64,000 nt of DNA from Arthrobacter sp. NicSoilC5. Lineage in GTDB: Bacteria; Actinomycetota; Actinomycetes; Actinomycetales; Micrococcaceae. Both the position numbers and the translations under genes were made by a program. The notes under the pieces are model-generated. The model saw only the letters and a program-made list of their open reading frames with translations, searched no databases and was not told the origin of the DNA. The stretch covers positions 2,232,001-2,296,000 of the forward strand of contig NZ_AP024660.1 of the NCBI RefSeq assembly GCF_019977395.1, read 5' to 3'. Below are positions 41,829 through 50,918 of the stretch, one piece after another (the stretch's first letter is position 1; every line of letters begins with the position of its first letter).

Positions 41829-41888
41829 ATGTACACCACCGGATTGCAGGGGTACGCTGGTATGCAACTCGTGGCGCAGGTCACGTAA
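41829..41888 (+). CDS. Possible leader peptide ahead of a terminator and urate oxidase
   Basis: ATG at 41829 opens a 19-codon frame (MYTTGLQGYAGMQLVAQVT) that stops 27 bases before an intrinsic terminator. There is no ribosome site, so it would need a leaderless transcript. The arrangement resembles a transcription attenuator, but the frame may be chance. Confidence 0.2.
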   Translation: MYTTGLQGYAGMQLVAQVT

Positions 41889-41915
41889 CCTGGGAGCAGC
41901 AGGCAGGGTCGTAAT

Positions 41916-41948
41916 GAGCTGGCATCAACGGATGCCGGCTCTTTTTTT
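41916..41948 (+). terminator. Intrinsic terminator in the region upstream of urate oxidase
   Basis: GAGCTGGCATC and GATGCCGGCTC form an 11-bp stem with one wobble pair around AACG, followed by seven T residues. It points along the plus strand 94 bases before the urate oxidase start, although no plus-strand gene precedes it. Confidence 0.85.
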
Positions 41949-42001
41949 GTTGGGTCGGCTCCATCGGAAACGCGCATGAAACGCGCGCTTAATTTCAGTG
42001 A

Positions 42002-42017
42002 TGGAACCTAGGTTCCA
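42002..42017. promoter_or_regulatory. 16-bp perfect palindrome before urate oxidase
   Basis: TGGAACCTAGGTTCCA is perfectly symmetrical and lies 25-40 bp upstream of the start codon. It resembles the IclR consensus TGGAAATNATTTCCA in its arms. An IclR gene lies 2.6 kb away. Confidence 0.55.
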
Positions 42018-42041
42018 CTTACCGGAAGTTGGGAAAAGACC

Positions 42042-42950
42042 ATGAGCAGCAAGATTATCCTCGGCGAAAACCAGTACGGCAAGGCAGAAGTGCGGGTCGT
42101 CAAGATCACCCGCGACACGAACCGCCACGAGATTGAGGACCTGAATGTCACCTCGCAGCTGCGCGGCGACTTTGCAGCGGCCCACCTGGAGGGCGACAAC
42201 GCCCACGTGGTGGCCACCGACACCCAGAAGAACACCATCTACGCCTTTGCCCGGGAAGGCATCGGCTCGCCGGAAGAGTTCCTCCTGCGCCTCGGGGAGC
42301 ACTTCACCTCCAGCTTCGACTGGGTCACCGGCGGACGCTGGGAAGCCGAGTCCTACGCCTGGGACCGGATCCAGGCCCACGGCAGCGAACACGACCACTC
42401 GTTCGTCCGCAACGGCCAGGAAGTCCGGACCGCGGTCCTGGTCCGGGACGGCGCCACCAGCCACCTCATCTCCGGACTGAAGGACCTGACCGTCCTCAAG
42501 TCCACCCAGTCCGGCTTTGTCGGCTACCCCCGGGACCGCTACACCACCCTCCCCGAGACCACCGACCGCATCCTGGCAACGGACGTTTCAGCCCGTTGGC
42601 GCTTCAAGACCGGCACCGATTTCAGCGCGCTGGACTTCAACAAGAGCTACGACGACGTCAAGGGTCTCCTGCTCGAAGGCTTCACGGAGAAGTACTCCCA
42701 CGCCCTGCAGCAGACATTGTTCGACATGGGGACCAAGGTGCTTGAGGCGCACAGCGAAATCGACGAGATCAAGTTCTCCATGCCCAACAAGCACCACTTC
42801 CTGGTTGACCTCTCGCCGTTCGGCCTGGACAACCCCAACGAGGTCTTCTTCGCGGCCGACCGTCCGTACGGCCTGATCGAGGCCACCGTCCAGCGCGACG
42901 ATGCCGCGGCAGCCCCGGCGGCCTGGTCCGGCATCGCCGGCTTCTGCTAA
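42042..42950 (+). CDS. pucL: Factor-independent urate hydroxylase (urate oxidase)
   Basis: 302 residues, the usual length of uricase. Landmarks are the N-terminal LGENQYGKAEVRVVKI, FAREGIGSPEEFLLRLGEHF, LKDLTVLKSTQSGFVGYPRD, TDVSARW, and IKFSMPNKHHFLVDLSPFG with the catalytic His/Asn area. It oxidises urate to 5-hydroxyisourate with oxygen and no cofactor. It is not fused to an OHCU decarboxylase domain, unlike Bacillus PucL, and neither that gene nor HIU hydrolase is adjacent. A permease of the urate/xanthine type follows. Confidence 0.96.
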   Translation: MSSKIILGENQYGKAEVRVVKITRDTNRHEIEDLNVTSQLRGDFAAAHLEGDNAHVVATDTQKNTIYAFAREGIGSPEEFLLRLGEHFTSSFDWVTGGRWEAESYAWDRIQAHGSEHDHSFVRNGQEVRTAVLVRDGATSHLISGLKDLTVLKSTQSGFVGYPRDRYTTLPETTDRILATDVSARWRFKTGTDFSALDFNKSYDDVKGLLLEGFTEKYSHALQQTLFDMGTKVLEAHSEIDEIKFSMPNKHHFLVDLSPFGLDNPNEVFFAADRPYGLIEATVQRDDAAAAPAAWSGIAGFC

Positions 42951-42965
42951 AGCACTCCACCAGGT

Positions 42966-43004
42966 GGTTGAGCCTGCCGGGTTTGGCGACCCGCAGGCTC
43001 AACC
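42966..43004 (+). terminator. Long hairpin between urate oxidase and the NCS2 permease
   Basis: GGTTGAGCCTGC and GCAGGCTCAACC make a 12-bp stem, with an inner GGGT/ACCC pair. There is no T run, so it may stabilise the urate oxidase mRNA or reduce read-through and not fully terminate. Confidence 0.5.
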
Positions 43005-43038
43005 GCCAAACCCTGAAGCACCTCCCACAGCCTTACCT

Positions 43039-43103
43039 GTTAGCCAGACACCAGTTAGCCAGACGATGACGTCTGCCATGAACCAAGAAAGTCTGCCATG
43101 AAC
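43039..43103 (+). repeat. Two pairs of short direct repeats at the NCS2 permease start
   Basis: GTTAGCCAGAC occurs at 43039-43049 and 43054-43064; GTCTGCCATGAAC occurs at 43071-43083 and 43091-43103. The second pair duplicates the start codon context, creating an upstream ATG (43078) whose 7-codon frame stops with a TGA overlapping the real ATG. Confidence 0.85.
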
Positions 43104-44603
43104 ATCAAGAAGAAACTGGCCCCCGCGGCCGCCCAGCGAGGCGCCCGGCCGGCCCGTCCGGAAGACCAGCGGCTCCCGATCGGCAGCATGTTTGCCTACG
43201 GCTTCCAGCACGTCCTCACCATGTATGGCGGCATCATCGCCCCGCCCCTGATCATCGGCGCCGCCGCGGGAATGAATTCCCAGGACATCGGCCTGCTCAT
43301 TGCTGCCTGCCTTTTCGTTGGCGGCCTGGCCACCATCCTGCAGACCGTCGGCGTCCCCTTCTTCGGTTCCCAGCTGCCCCTGGTGCAGGGTGTGTCCTTC
43401 GCAGGGGTTTCCACCATGGTGGCCATCGTCCACGGCGGAGGCGGAATCCAGGCTGTCTTCGGCTCTGTCATCGCAGCGTCCCTGATCGGGCTGCTGATCA
43501 CGCCGCTGTTCTCGAAGATCATCCGGTTCTTCCCACCGGTCGTCACCGGCACAGTGATTACCACCATCGGCCTGACGCTGATGCCGGTCGCAGCCAACTG
43601 GGCCATGGGCGGAAACAACAAGGCACCCAACTACGGCAGCGTGGCAAACATCGGCCTGGCCGCAGCCACCATGGGCATCGTCCTGCTCCTGAGCAAGGTG
43701 GGCAGCGCCGCCATTTCGCGGTTGTCGATCCTGCTGGCCATGGTGCTTGGCACGCTGATCGCCGTCGTTTTCGGCATGGCCGATTTTTCCAAGGTGGGCC
43801 AGGGCGAAATCGTCGCCTTCCCCACCCCCTTCGCCTTCGGCCCGCCCACGTTTGAGGTCGCCGCCATCATCTCCATGCTGATCGTCATCCTGGTCACCCT
43901 CACGGAGACCTCCGCGGACATCATTGCAGTGGGAGAGATCGTGGGCACCAAGGTGGACTCCAAGCGGATCGGCAACGGCCTGCGCGCGGACATGCTCTCC
44001 AGCGCCGTCTCCCCGCTCTTCAACTCCTTCACCCAGAGCGCCTTCGCCCAAAACGTCGGCCTGGTGGCCATCACCGGCGTCAAGAGCCGCTTCGTGGTCA
44101 GCGCCGGCGGCGTGATCCTGGTGGTCCTCGGCCTGCTTCCCGTCCTGGGCCGTGTGGTCGCAGCGGTGCCCACCCCCGTCCTGGGCGGCGCCGGCGTCGT
44201 TCTCTTCGGGACGGTCGCGGCCAGCGGCATCCGGACCCTGTCCAAGGTGGACTACAAGAACAACATGAACCTGATCGTGGTGGCGGCCTCCATCGGCTTC
44301 GGGATGATCCCCATCGCCGCCCCGACCTTCTACGACCAGTTCCCCACGTGGTTCGGCACCATCTTCCACTCCGGCATCAGCTCCGCCGCCGTGATGGCCA
44401 TCCTGCTGAACCTGCTGTTCAACCACCTCCGGGCCGGCAATTCGGACAACCAGTCCGTGTTCGTGGCCGGCACCGAGCGCCTGGTGCGCGCCGAAGACCT
44501 CCACTGCCTGGCAGAAGGTGACCGGTTCGAGAACGGCAAGCTGATCGACTGCGACGGCAAGGAAGTCCCCGTCCAGTCAGCCGAAAAGGCACCAGAACAT
44601 TAG
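43098..44603 (+). CDS. NCS2 xanthine/uric acid permease
   Basis: 501 residues, about 14 membrane helices. The nucleobase-ascorbate transporter signature is clear as QNVGLVAITGVKSR, and the start LPIGSMFAYGFQHVLTMYGG carries the helix-1 QH motif. Helix 8 carries VTLTETSADIIAVGEIVG. These are the marks of bacterial xanthine or urate symporters. It would supply substrate for xanthine dehydrogenase or urate oxidase. The ribosome site is weak (AAGAAAG), and a 7-codon upstream frame overlaps its start, so translation may be by reinitiation. Confidence 0.93.
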   Translation: MNIKKKLAPAAAQRGARPARPEDQRLPIGSMFAYGFQHVLTMYGGIIAPPLIIGAAAGMNSQDIGLLIAACLFVGGLATILQTVGVPFFGSQLPLVQGVSFAGVSTMVAIVHGGGGIQAVFGSVIAASLIGLLITPLFSKIIRFFPPVVTGTVITTIGLTLMPVAANWAMGGNNKAPNYGSVANIGLAAATMGIVLLLSKVGSAAISRLSILLAMVLGTLIAVVFGMADFSKVGQGEIVAFPTPFAFGPPTFEVAAIISMLIVILVTLTETSADIIAVGEIVGTKVDSKRIGNGLRADMLSSAVSPLFNSFTQSAFAQNVGLVAITGVKSRFVVSAGGVILVVLGLLPVLGRVVAAVPTPVLGGAGVVLFGTVAASGIRTLSKVDYKNNMNLIVVAASIGFGMIPIAAPTFYDQFPTWFGTIFHSGISSAAVMAILLNLLFNHLRAGNSDNQSVFVAGTERLVRAEDLHCLAEGDRFENGKLIDCDGKEVPVQSAEKAPEH

Positions 44604-44617
44604 CAAGGACACCGCGA

Positions 44618-44663
44618 ACGACGGCGGCCCGCACCTTCCAGCGAAGGTGCGGGCCGCCGTCGT
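44618..44663. terminator. 21-bp perfect stem, bidirectional terminator
   Basis: ACGACGGCGGCCCGCACCTTC-type arm at 44618-44638 pairs perfectly with 44643-44663 around a CAGC loop. It separates the convergent permease and iclR genes. A T run is lacking, but the stem is exceptionally stable. Confidence 0.75.
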
Positions 44664-44679
44664 CCGCTGTTGTGACGCG

Positions 44680-45435
44680 TCAGGTGCGGTTGAGCTCGCG
44701 GGAGATTGCCTCGGCCGCTTCCCGGAGGATCGGCACGGCCTTGTCGGCGAAGTTTTCATCCACCCGGGACACCGGGCCGGAGACCGAGATCGCGGTGGGT
44801 GTGGGGGCGTTGGGCACTGCCATGGCGAAGCAGCGGACGCCGAGCTCCTGCTCCTCCTCGTCGATCGAGTAGCCCCGCTCGCGGATGAGCTTGAGGTCGG
44901 CCAGGAGTTCCTCCACGTCGCCGATGCTCTTGGGGGTGGGCGTGGGCATCCCGGCGCGGGCAACGATGCCCCGGACGGTGTCGTCGTCGAGCTGGGCCAG
45001 GATGGCCTTCCCGACGCCGGTGGCGTGGGTGTGGGCGCGCCGGCCAACTTCGGTGAACATGCGCATGGAGTGCAGCGAAGGCACCTGCGCCACGTAGATC
45101 ACCATGTCGGAATCCAGCACCGCCATGTTGGAGGTCTCCCCCAACCGGTCCACCAGGATCTTCAGCTGGGGCTGCGCCAGCGCACCGAGCTGCTTGTTGG
45201 CCCCCTCACCCAAACGGATGAGCCGGGGGCCCAGCGCGTAGCGCCGGTTGGGCAGCTGGCGGATGTAGCCCAGCGACACCAGGGTGCGGAGCAGGCGGTG
45301 GATGGTGGGCAGCGGCAGGTCGGTTGAGGACGAGAGCTCGCTGAGGGTGACGTCGCCCCCGGCATCAGTGATGAGCTCCAGCAGTTCGAAGACGCGCTCC
45401 ACCGACTGCACCCCACCGGACGCTTTTTCTGCCAT
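44680..45435 (-). CDS. IclR-family transcriptional regulator, probable purine/glyoxylate repressor
   Basis: 251 residues from the ATG at 45435, chosen because AGGAG lies 6 bp before it (the frame extends to 45480). The winged helix-turn-helix is near residues 8-65 (SVERVFELLELI, LSELSSSTDLPLPTIHRLLR), followed by the effector domain (NMAVLDSDMVIYVAQVPS, THATGVGKAILAQL, ERGYSIDEEEQELGVRCFA). It resembles AllR, which senses glyoxylate or allantoin and represses ureide genes. Placed between permease and malic enzyme, it is the natural candidate to control the purine and glyoxylate genes of this window. Confidence 0.88.
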   Translation of the reverse strand: MAEKASGGVQSVERVFELLELITDAGGDVTLSELSSSTDLPLPTIHRLLRTLVSLGYIRQLPNRRYALGPRLIRLGEGANKQLGALAQPQLKILVDRLGETSNMAVLDSDMVIYVAQVPSLHSMRMFTEVGRRAHTHATGVGKAILAQLDDDTVRGIVARAGMPTPTPKSIGDVEELLADLKLIRERGYSIDEEEQELGVRCFAMAVPNAPTPTAISVSGPVSRVDENFADKAVPILREAAEAISRELNRT

Positions 45436-45567
45436 TCCGTTGTCTCCTGTGGCTCGGAATCCGACAACTCTTATCCGCATCGTGAAAAGAGTTGCTTAGA
45501 ACACCCAAGATACAGCACGGCCGTCCCCACGGCGATGCGGGCGTACAGTCGCATTCGGAGGGGTTGT

Positions 45568-45607
45568 GTTTCCATAAAGTAGATAATAATATCCATAATA
45601 CGAAAAC
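45568..45607. promoter_or_regulatory. AT-rich imperfect inverted repeat in the iclR / malic enzyme gap
   Basis: GTTTCCATA (45568-45576) and TACGAAAAC (45599-45607) are reverse complements at 7 of 9 positions across an AT-rich centre. The right part, on the minus strand TTTCGTATTATGGAT (45591-45605), matches the motif at 41706-41720 at 13 of 15 bases. It is 50-90 bp upstream of the malic enzyme start. Confidence 0.5.
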
Positions 45608-45656
45608 ATTCGGATCAGAGCAGAAGCCGGACCCGGCCCAATCAGGAGGACATTCA

Positions 45657-47102
<1,446 letters not shown>

Positions 47103-47136
47103 CCGCCCGACTTCCAGCCAAAGGAAAGGACCAGAA

Positions 47137-48735
47137 ATGGCCATCACCGTCACCGATCCCCGTCCGATCAACCGCGCAGAGGAGATCCTCACGCCCAAGG
47201 CGCTGGCCTTCGTTGAGGAGCTCCACAACCGGTTCGCCGGCACCCGCAACGAGCTCCTGGCAGCCCGCGCCGTCAAGCGGCAGCGCGTGGCGGAAACGGG
47301 CAAGCTGGACTTCCTGCCGGAGACCCAGGACGTGCGCGACGGCGACTGGAAGGTTGCGCCCGCACCGGCAGCTTTGCAGGACCGCCGGGTGGAGATGACC
47401 GGACCCGCCTCGCCGGCGAAGATGGCCATCAATGCCCTGAACTCCGGCGCCAAGGTGTGGCTGGCGGACCTCGAGGACGCCAGCACGCCCACCTGGGCCA
47501 ACGTCATCGACGCCATCCTGAACCTCCGCGACGCCGCCCAGGGCACGCTCAGCTACACCTCGGAGGAAGGCAAGGAATACCGGCTCCGCACCGACGCGCC
47601 GCTCGCCGTCGTGGTGGCCCGCCCGCGCGGCTGGCACATGCAGGAGAAGCACCTCCTGGTCAACGGCGAACCCGCCGTGGGCGCATTGGTGGACTTCGGC
47701 CTGCACTTCTTCCACATCGCCAAACAACTGGTCCTCAACGGGCAGGGCCCGTACTACTACCTGCCGAAGATGGAAAGCCACCTCGAAGCGCGGCTGTGGA
47801 ACGACGTGTTCGTTTTCGCCCAGGACTTCCTCGGACTGCACCAGGGCACCATCCGCGCCACGGTGCTGATCGAGACCATCCCGGCGGCGTTCGAGATGGA
47901 CGAGATCCTCTATGAACTGCGGGACCACGCCTCCGGCCTCAATGCCGGGCGCTGGGACTACCTGTTCAGCATCATCAAGTACTTCCGGGACGCCGGCGAG
48001 GAATTCGTCCTGCCGGACCGCGCGTCCGTGGCGATGACCGCCCCGTTCATGCGCGCCTATACCGAACTCCTGGTCAAGACCTGCCACCGGCGCGGCGCCT
48101 TCGCCATGGGCGGCATGGCCGCGGTCATCCCCAACCGGCGCCACCCCGAAGTCACCGAGGCCGCCTTCGAGAAGGTCCGCGCGGACAAGACCCGCGAGGC
48201 CAACGACGGGTTTGACGGCTCCTGGGTTGCCCACCCGGACCTGGTGCCCACCTGCCGCGAAGTCTTCGACTCCGTGCTCGGCGACAAGCCCAACCAGGTG
48301 GACAAGCAGCGGCCCGAGGTGTCGGTCACCGCGGAGCAGCTGCTGGACGTGCAGTCCGCCGGCGGCCAGGTCACCGAGGCCGGCCTGCGCCTGAACCTCT
48401 ACGTGGCCGTTGCCTACACGGCCGTGTGGCTGTCCGGGAACGGCGCCGTGGCCATCCACAACCTCATGGAGGACGCCGCCACGGCCGAGATTTCCCGCTC
48501 GCAGGTGTGGCAGCAAATCCGCAACAAGTCCATCCTCGCGGACACCGGCAACACGGTCACCAGGGAGCTGGTGGAAAAGATCCTGGCGGAGGAAACCGAG
48601 CGGCTGCGCACCGAATTCGGGGACGAGGCGTTCCGCCGCTACTACCAGCCGGCCAGCGAACTGATCGCAGACATCTGCCTGTCGGATGATTACACCGACT
48701 TCCTCACCACGCCCGCCTACGAGCTGGTGGGCTGA
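47137..48735 (+). CDS. aceB: Malate synthase A
   Basis: 532 residues from the ATG at 47137 with AAAGGAAAGG upstream. The short, A-type malate synthase features are visible: [64 protein letters not shown] with the Mg-binding Glu, and the C-terminal QVWQQIRN with NTVTRELV. It joins acetyl-CoA with glyoxylate to give malate. No isocitrate lyase is next to it; its neighbours point to glyoxylate from ureide breakdown as the source. The gene lies 34 bp after malic enzyme and 1 bp before the next gene. Confidence 0.96.
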   Translation: MAITVTDPRPINRAEEILTPKALAFVEELHNRFAGTRNELLAARAVKRQRVAETGKLDFLPETQDVRDGDWKVAPAPAALQDRRVEMTGPASPAKMAINALNSGAKVWLADLEDASTPTWANVIDAILNLRDAAQGTLSYTSEEGKEYRLRTDAPLAVVVARPRGWHMQEKHLLVNGEPAVGALVDFGLHFFHIAKQLVLNGQGPYYYLPKMESHLEARLWNDVFVFAQDFLGLHQGTIRATVLIETIPAAFEMDEILYELRDHASGLNAGRWDYLFSIIKYFRDAGEEFVLPDRASVAMTAPFMRAYTELLVKTCHRRGAFAMGGMAAVIPNRRHPEVTEAAFEKVRADKTREANDGFDGSWVAHPDLVPTCREVFDSVLGDKPNQVDKQRPEVSVTAEQLLDVQSAGGQVTEAGLRLNLYVAVAYTAVWLSGNGAVAIHNLMEDAATAEISRSQVWQQIRNKSILADTGNTVTRELVEKILAEETERLRTEFGDEAFRRYYQPASELIADICLSDDYTDFLTTPAYELVG

Positions 48736-48736
48736 G

Positions 48737-50011
48737 ATGGCAGCACCCAAGTCCTCGCTCTCCGCGGGGGACCTCGCGCACATCGACGGGCAGCTTGCTG
48801 CCACGGACCGGCTGCTGGAACAGAACTACCCGGGCGACGATGGCTCCCGCCAGCCCGTGCACACGGTGTACGTCCCCGCGGACCGTTTCACGGCGTCGTT
48901 CGCGGCCGACTGGGGCGCCCAGGCAACGGCGACGGCGGAAGCACACGGCGGGTTCGGAAAACTCTGCGAACTGCTGGGCCAGGACGCCGCGCTGGCACAG
49001 GCTGTAGCCCCGCGGGTCGAAGCGAAGCTTTCCAGCGAGCCGATCGAGGACCTGCGCCTGGACTTCGAGGACGGGTTCGGGGACCGGGGCGACGACGCCG
49101 AGGACGCCGCAGCGGTTGCGGCAGCGTCCGCGGTGGCCCGGGCCGTGGCGGCGGGGTCCGCTCCCCCGTTCATCGGCATCCGCTTCAAGTGCTTCGAGGC
49201 TCCCACCCGGGCCCGTGGCCTGCGGACGCTCGACCTGTTCGTATCCGGCCTGGCCGCAGCCGGCGAACTGCCGGACGGCCTGGTCCTCACCCTGCCCAAG
49301 GTCACCACTGTGGCCCAAGTGCAGGCCATGGACTATGCGGTCTCCCGGCTCGAGGAGATCCACGGACTGCCCGCCGGCCGACTCCGGTTCGAGGTGCAGG
49401 TGGAAACGCCGCAGCTGATCCTGGGCCCGGACGGCACGTCACCGGTGGCGCAGCTCCCGCACGCCGTCCCCGGCAGGATCAGCGGCCTGCACTACGGCAC
49501 CTACGACTACTCGGCGTCGCTGCAGATCTCCGCCGAATACCAGTCCATGGAGCACCCGGTTGCCGACTTCGCCAAGGAAGTCATGCAGCTCGCCGTGGCA
49601 GGCACCGGCATCCGGCTCTCCGACGGGTCCACCAACATCATCCCGGTGGGCGACAACGTGGAGAACGCCTGGCAGCTGCACGGACGCCTGGTCCGAAGGT
49701 CGCTGGAACGCGGCTATTACCAGGGCTGGGACCTGCACCCGGCCCAGCTGCCCAGCCGGTTCGCCGCCACCTATGCCTTCTACCGCGAGGGCCTGCCGGC
49801 CGCCGCCGCCCGCCTGCGCAACTACGTGGAGCGGACCGAAGGCGGCGTGATGGACGAGCCCGCCACCGCCCGCGCCCTGGCCGCCTTCGTCCTTCGCGGC
49901 GTCCAGTGCGGCGCAGTGGGTGCGGAGGAAGTCCAGGCGCTTGCCGGCGTCCGACTTCCGCAGCTCACGGCGCTGGCCCATCCGCGGCTTGCCACTACTT
50001 CCAACTCCTAA
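48737..50011 (+). CDS. DUF6986 protein, citrate-lyase-beta/HpcH aldolase-like
   Basis: 424 residues from the ATG at 48737, which begins one base after the malate synthase stop. The TIM-barrel aldolase features are DLRLDFEDGFGDRGDD (Asp/Glu metal area), GIRFKCFEA, VLTLPKVTT and RFEVQVETPQLIL (Arg and Glu as in CitE/HpcH), then DYSASLQISAEYQ. It is larger than HpcH (about 260) and resembles malate-synthase-like lyases. Sitting between malate synthase and ureidoglycine aminohydrolase, it may act on glyoxylate or a related 2-oxo acid with an acyl-CoA or aldehyde. The reaction is not known to me. Confidence 0.8.
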   Translation: MAAPKSSLSAGDLAHIDGQLAATDRLLEQNYPGDDGSRQPVHTVYVPADRFTASFAADWGAQATATAEAHGGFGKLCELLGQDAALAQAVAPRVEAKLSSEPIEDLRLDFEDGFGDRGDDAEDAAAVAAASAVARAVAAGSAPPFIGIRFKCFEAPTRARGLRTLDLFVSGLAAAGELPDGLVLTLPKVTTVAQVQAMDYAVSRLEEIHGLPAGRLRFEVQVETPQLILGPDGTSPVAQLPHAVPGRISGLHYGTYDYSASLQISAEYQSMEHPVADFAKEVMQLAVAGTGIRLSDGSTNIIPVGDNVENAWQLHGRLVRRSLERGYYQGWDLHPAQLPSRFAATYAFYREGLPAAAARLRNYVERTEGGVMDEPATARALAAFVLRGVQCGAVGAEEVQALAGVRLPQLTALAHPRLATTSNS

Positions 50012-50027
50012 GCAAAGGATTCCTTTC

Positions 50028-50840
50028 ATGGGCAAGTACTACTCCCCCAGCGGCGGACTCCCGCCGCAGACCCACCTCACCACCGAACGGGCCATCGTCA
50101 CCGAGGCCTACACGGTGATCCCCAAGGGCGTCATGACGGACATCGTCACGTCCAACCTGCCGGGTTTTTCGAACACCCGGTCGTGGATCATCGCCCGTCC
50201 CATCTCGGGTTTCGCCACCACCTTCTCCCAGCTGATCGTCGAGATCGGCCCGGGTGGCGGGGCCCCGAAGGCCGAATTCGAGGCCGGGGTGGAGGGCGTC
50301 CTTTTCGTGACGCGGGGCAAGGTCAACCTCACCCTGGACGGCGAACTGCACCCGCTGGAGGAGGGCGGCTACGCCTACCTGGCTGCAGGTTCGGAATGGG
50401 GCCTGGAAAACGTCTCTGACGATGTCGTGTCCTTCCACTGGATCCGCAAGGCCTACGAGCGCCTGGAGGGGTACGAGGCCAAGTCCTTCGTCACCAACGA
50501 AAAGGACGTGGAGCCCACGTCCATGCCGGACACCAATGACGTCTGGAAGACCACGCGGTTCACGGACTCGAACGACCTCGCCCATGACATGCAGGTGAAC
50601 ATCGTGACGTTCAAGCCCGGCGGGGTCATCCCGTTCCCCGAAACGCATGTGATGGAACACGGCCTGTACGTGCTGGAAGGCAAGGCCATGTACCTGCTGA
50701 ACAACGACTGGGTGGAGGTGGAGGCGGGCGACTTCATGTGGCTGCGCGCCTTCTGCCCGCAGGCCTGCTATGCCGGTGGCCCCGGTGAATTCCGCTACCT
50801 GCTCTACAAGGACATGAACCGCCAGGTGAAGCTCACCTAA
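50028..50840 (+). CDS. allE: (S)-ureidoglycine aminohydrolase (bicupin)
   Basis: 270 residues with AAAGGA 8 bp upstream of the ATG. Two cupin barrels are seen: GGGAPKAEFEAGVEGVLFV with ARGE-like EGG..LAAG in the first, and the metal-binding FPETHVMEHGLYVLEGK (Glu, His, His, Glu area) in the second. The end CYAGGPGEFRYLLYKDMNRQ is typical of AllE/YlbA. It hydrolyses (S)-ureidoglycine to (S)-ureidoglycolate and ammonia. It is the last gene of the malic enzyme-malate synthase operon, which ties ureide breakdown to glyoxylate use. Confidence 0.93.
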   Translation: MGKYYSPSGGLPPQTHLTTERAIVTEAYTVIPKGVMTDIVTSNLPGFSNTRSWIIARPISGFATTFSQLIVEIGPGGGAPKAEFEAGVEGVLFVTRGKVNLTLDGELHPLEEGGYAYLAAGSEWGLENVSDDVVSFHWIRKAYERLEGYEAKSFVTNEKDVEPTSMPDTNDVWKTTRFTDSNDLAHDMQVNIVTFKPGGVIPFPETHVMEHGLYVLEGKAMYLLNNDWVEVEAGDFMWLRAFCPQACYAGGPGEFRYLLYKDMNRQVKLT

Positions 50841-50863
50841 GCGCCCCTGACCCATCCGGGCAG

Positions 50864-50906
50864 ACAGCAGAGGCCGTTATGGAATGTACATAACGGCCTC
50901 TGCTGT
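50864..50906. terminator. 17-bp perfect stem between allE and the alcohol dehydrogenase gene
   Basis: ACAGCAGAGGCCGTTAT (50864-50880) pairs exactly with 50890-50906 around a 9-base loop. It separates two convergent genes and is likely a terminator for both, though neither side has a long T run. Confidence 0.8.
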
Positions 50907-50918
50907 TGATGCTGTTGG

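Larger units (their letters stand above)
41694..42041. other. 348-bp region upstream of urate oxidase
   Basis: Reading left to right it holds two motif-like sites (41706-41720 and 41727-41741), a possible 19-codon leader frame (41829-41888), a strong intrinsic terminator (41916-41948) and a 16-bp palindrome (42002-42017). No conventional gene is seen on the plus strand before the terminator. Confidence 0.6.

Noticed and set aside
41840..41948. Resemblance of CAGG...GGAGCAGCAGG to the apical part of bacterial SRP RNA
   Set aside because: The conserved GGAA tetraloop and both asymmetric loops of SRP helix 8 are missing, and CAGGT pairs locally with ACCTG instead.
41829..41948. Riboswitch ahead of urate oxidase
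   Set aside because: I could not match the leader to any purine, xanthine or guanidine riboswitch core; only the terminator is firm, so it is kept as a question only.
45436..45480. Upstream Met for the IclR regulator at 45480
   Set aside because: The 15 extra residues have no family counterpart, and AGGAG is positioned for the ATG at 45435.
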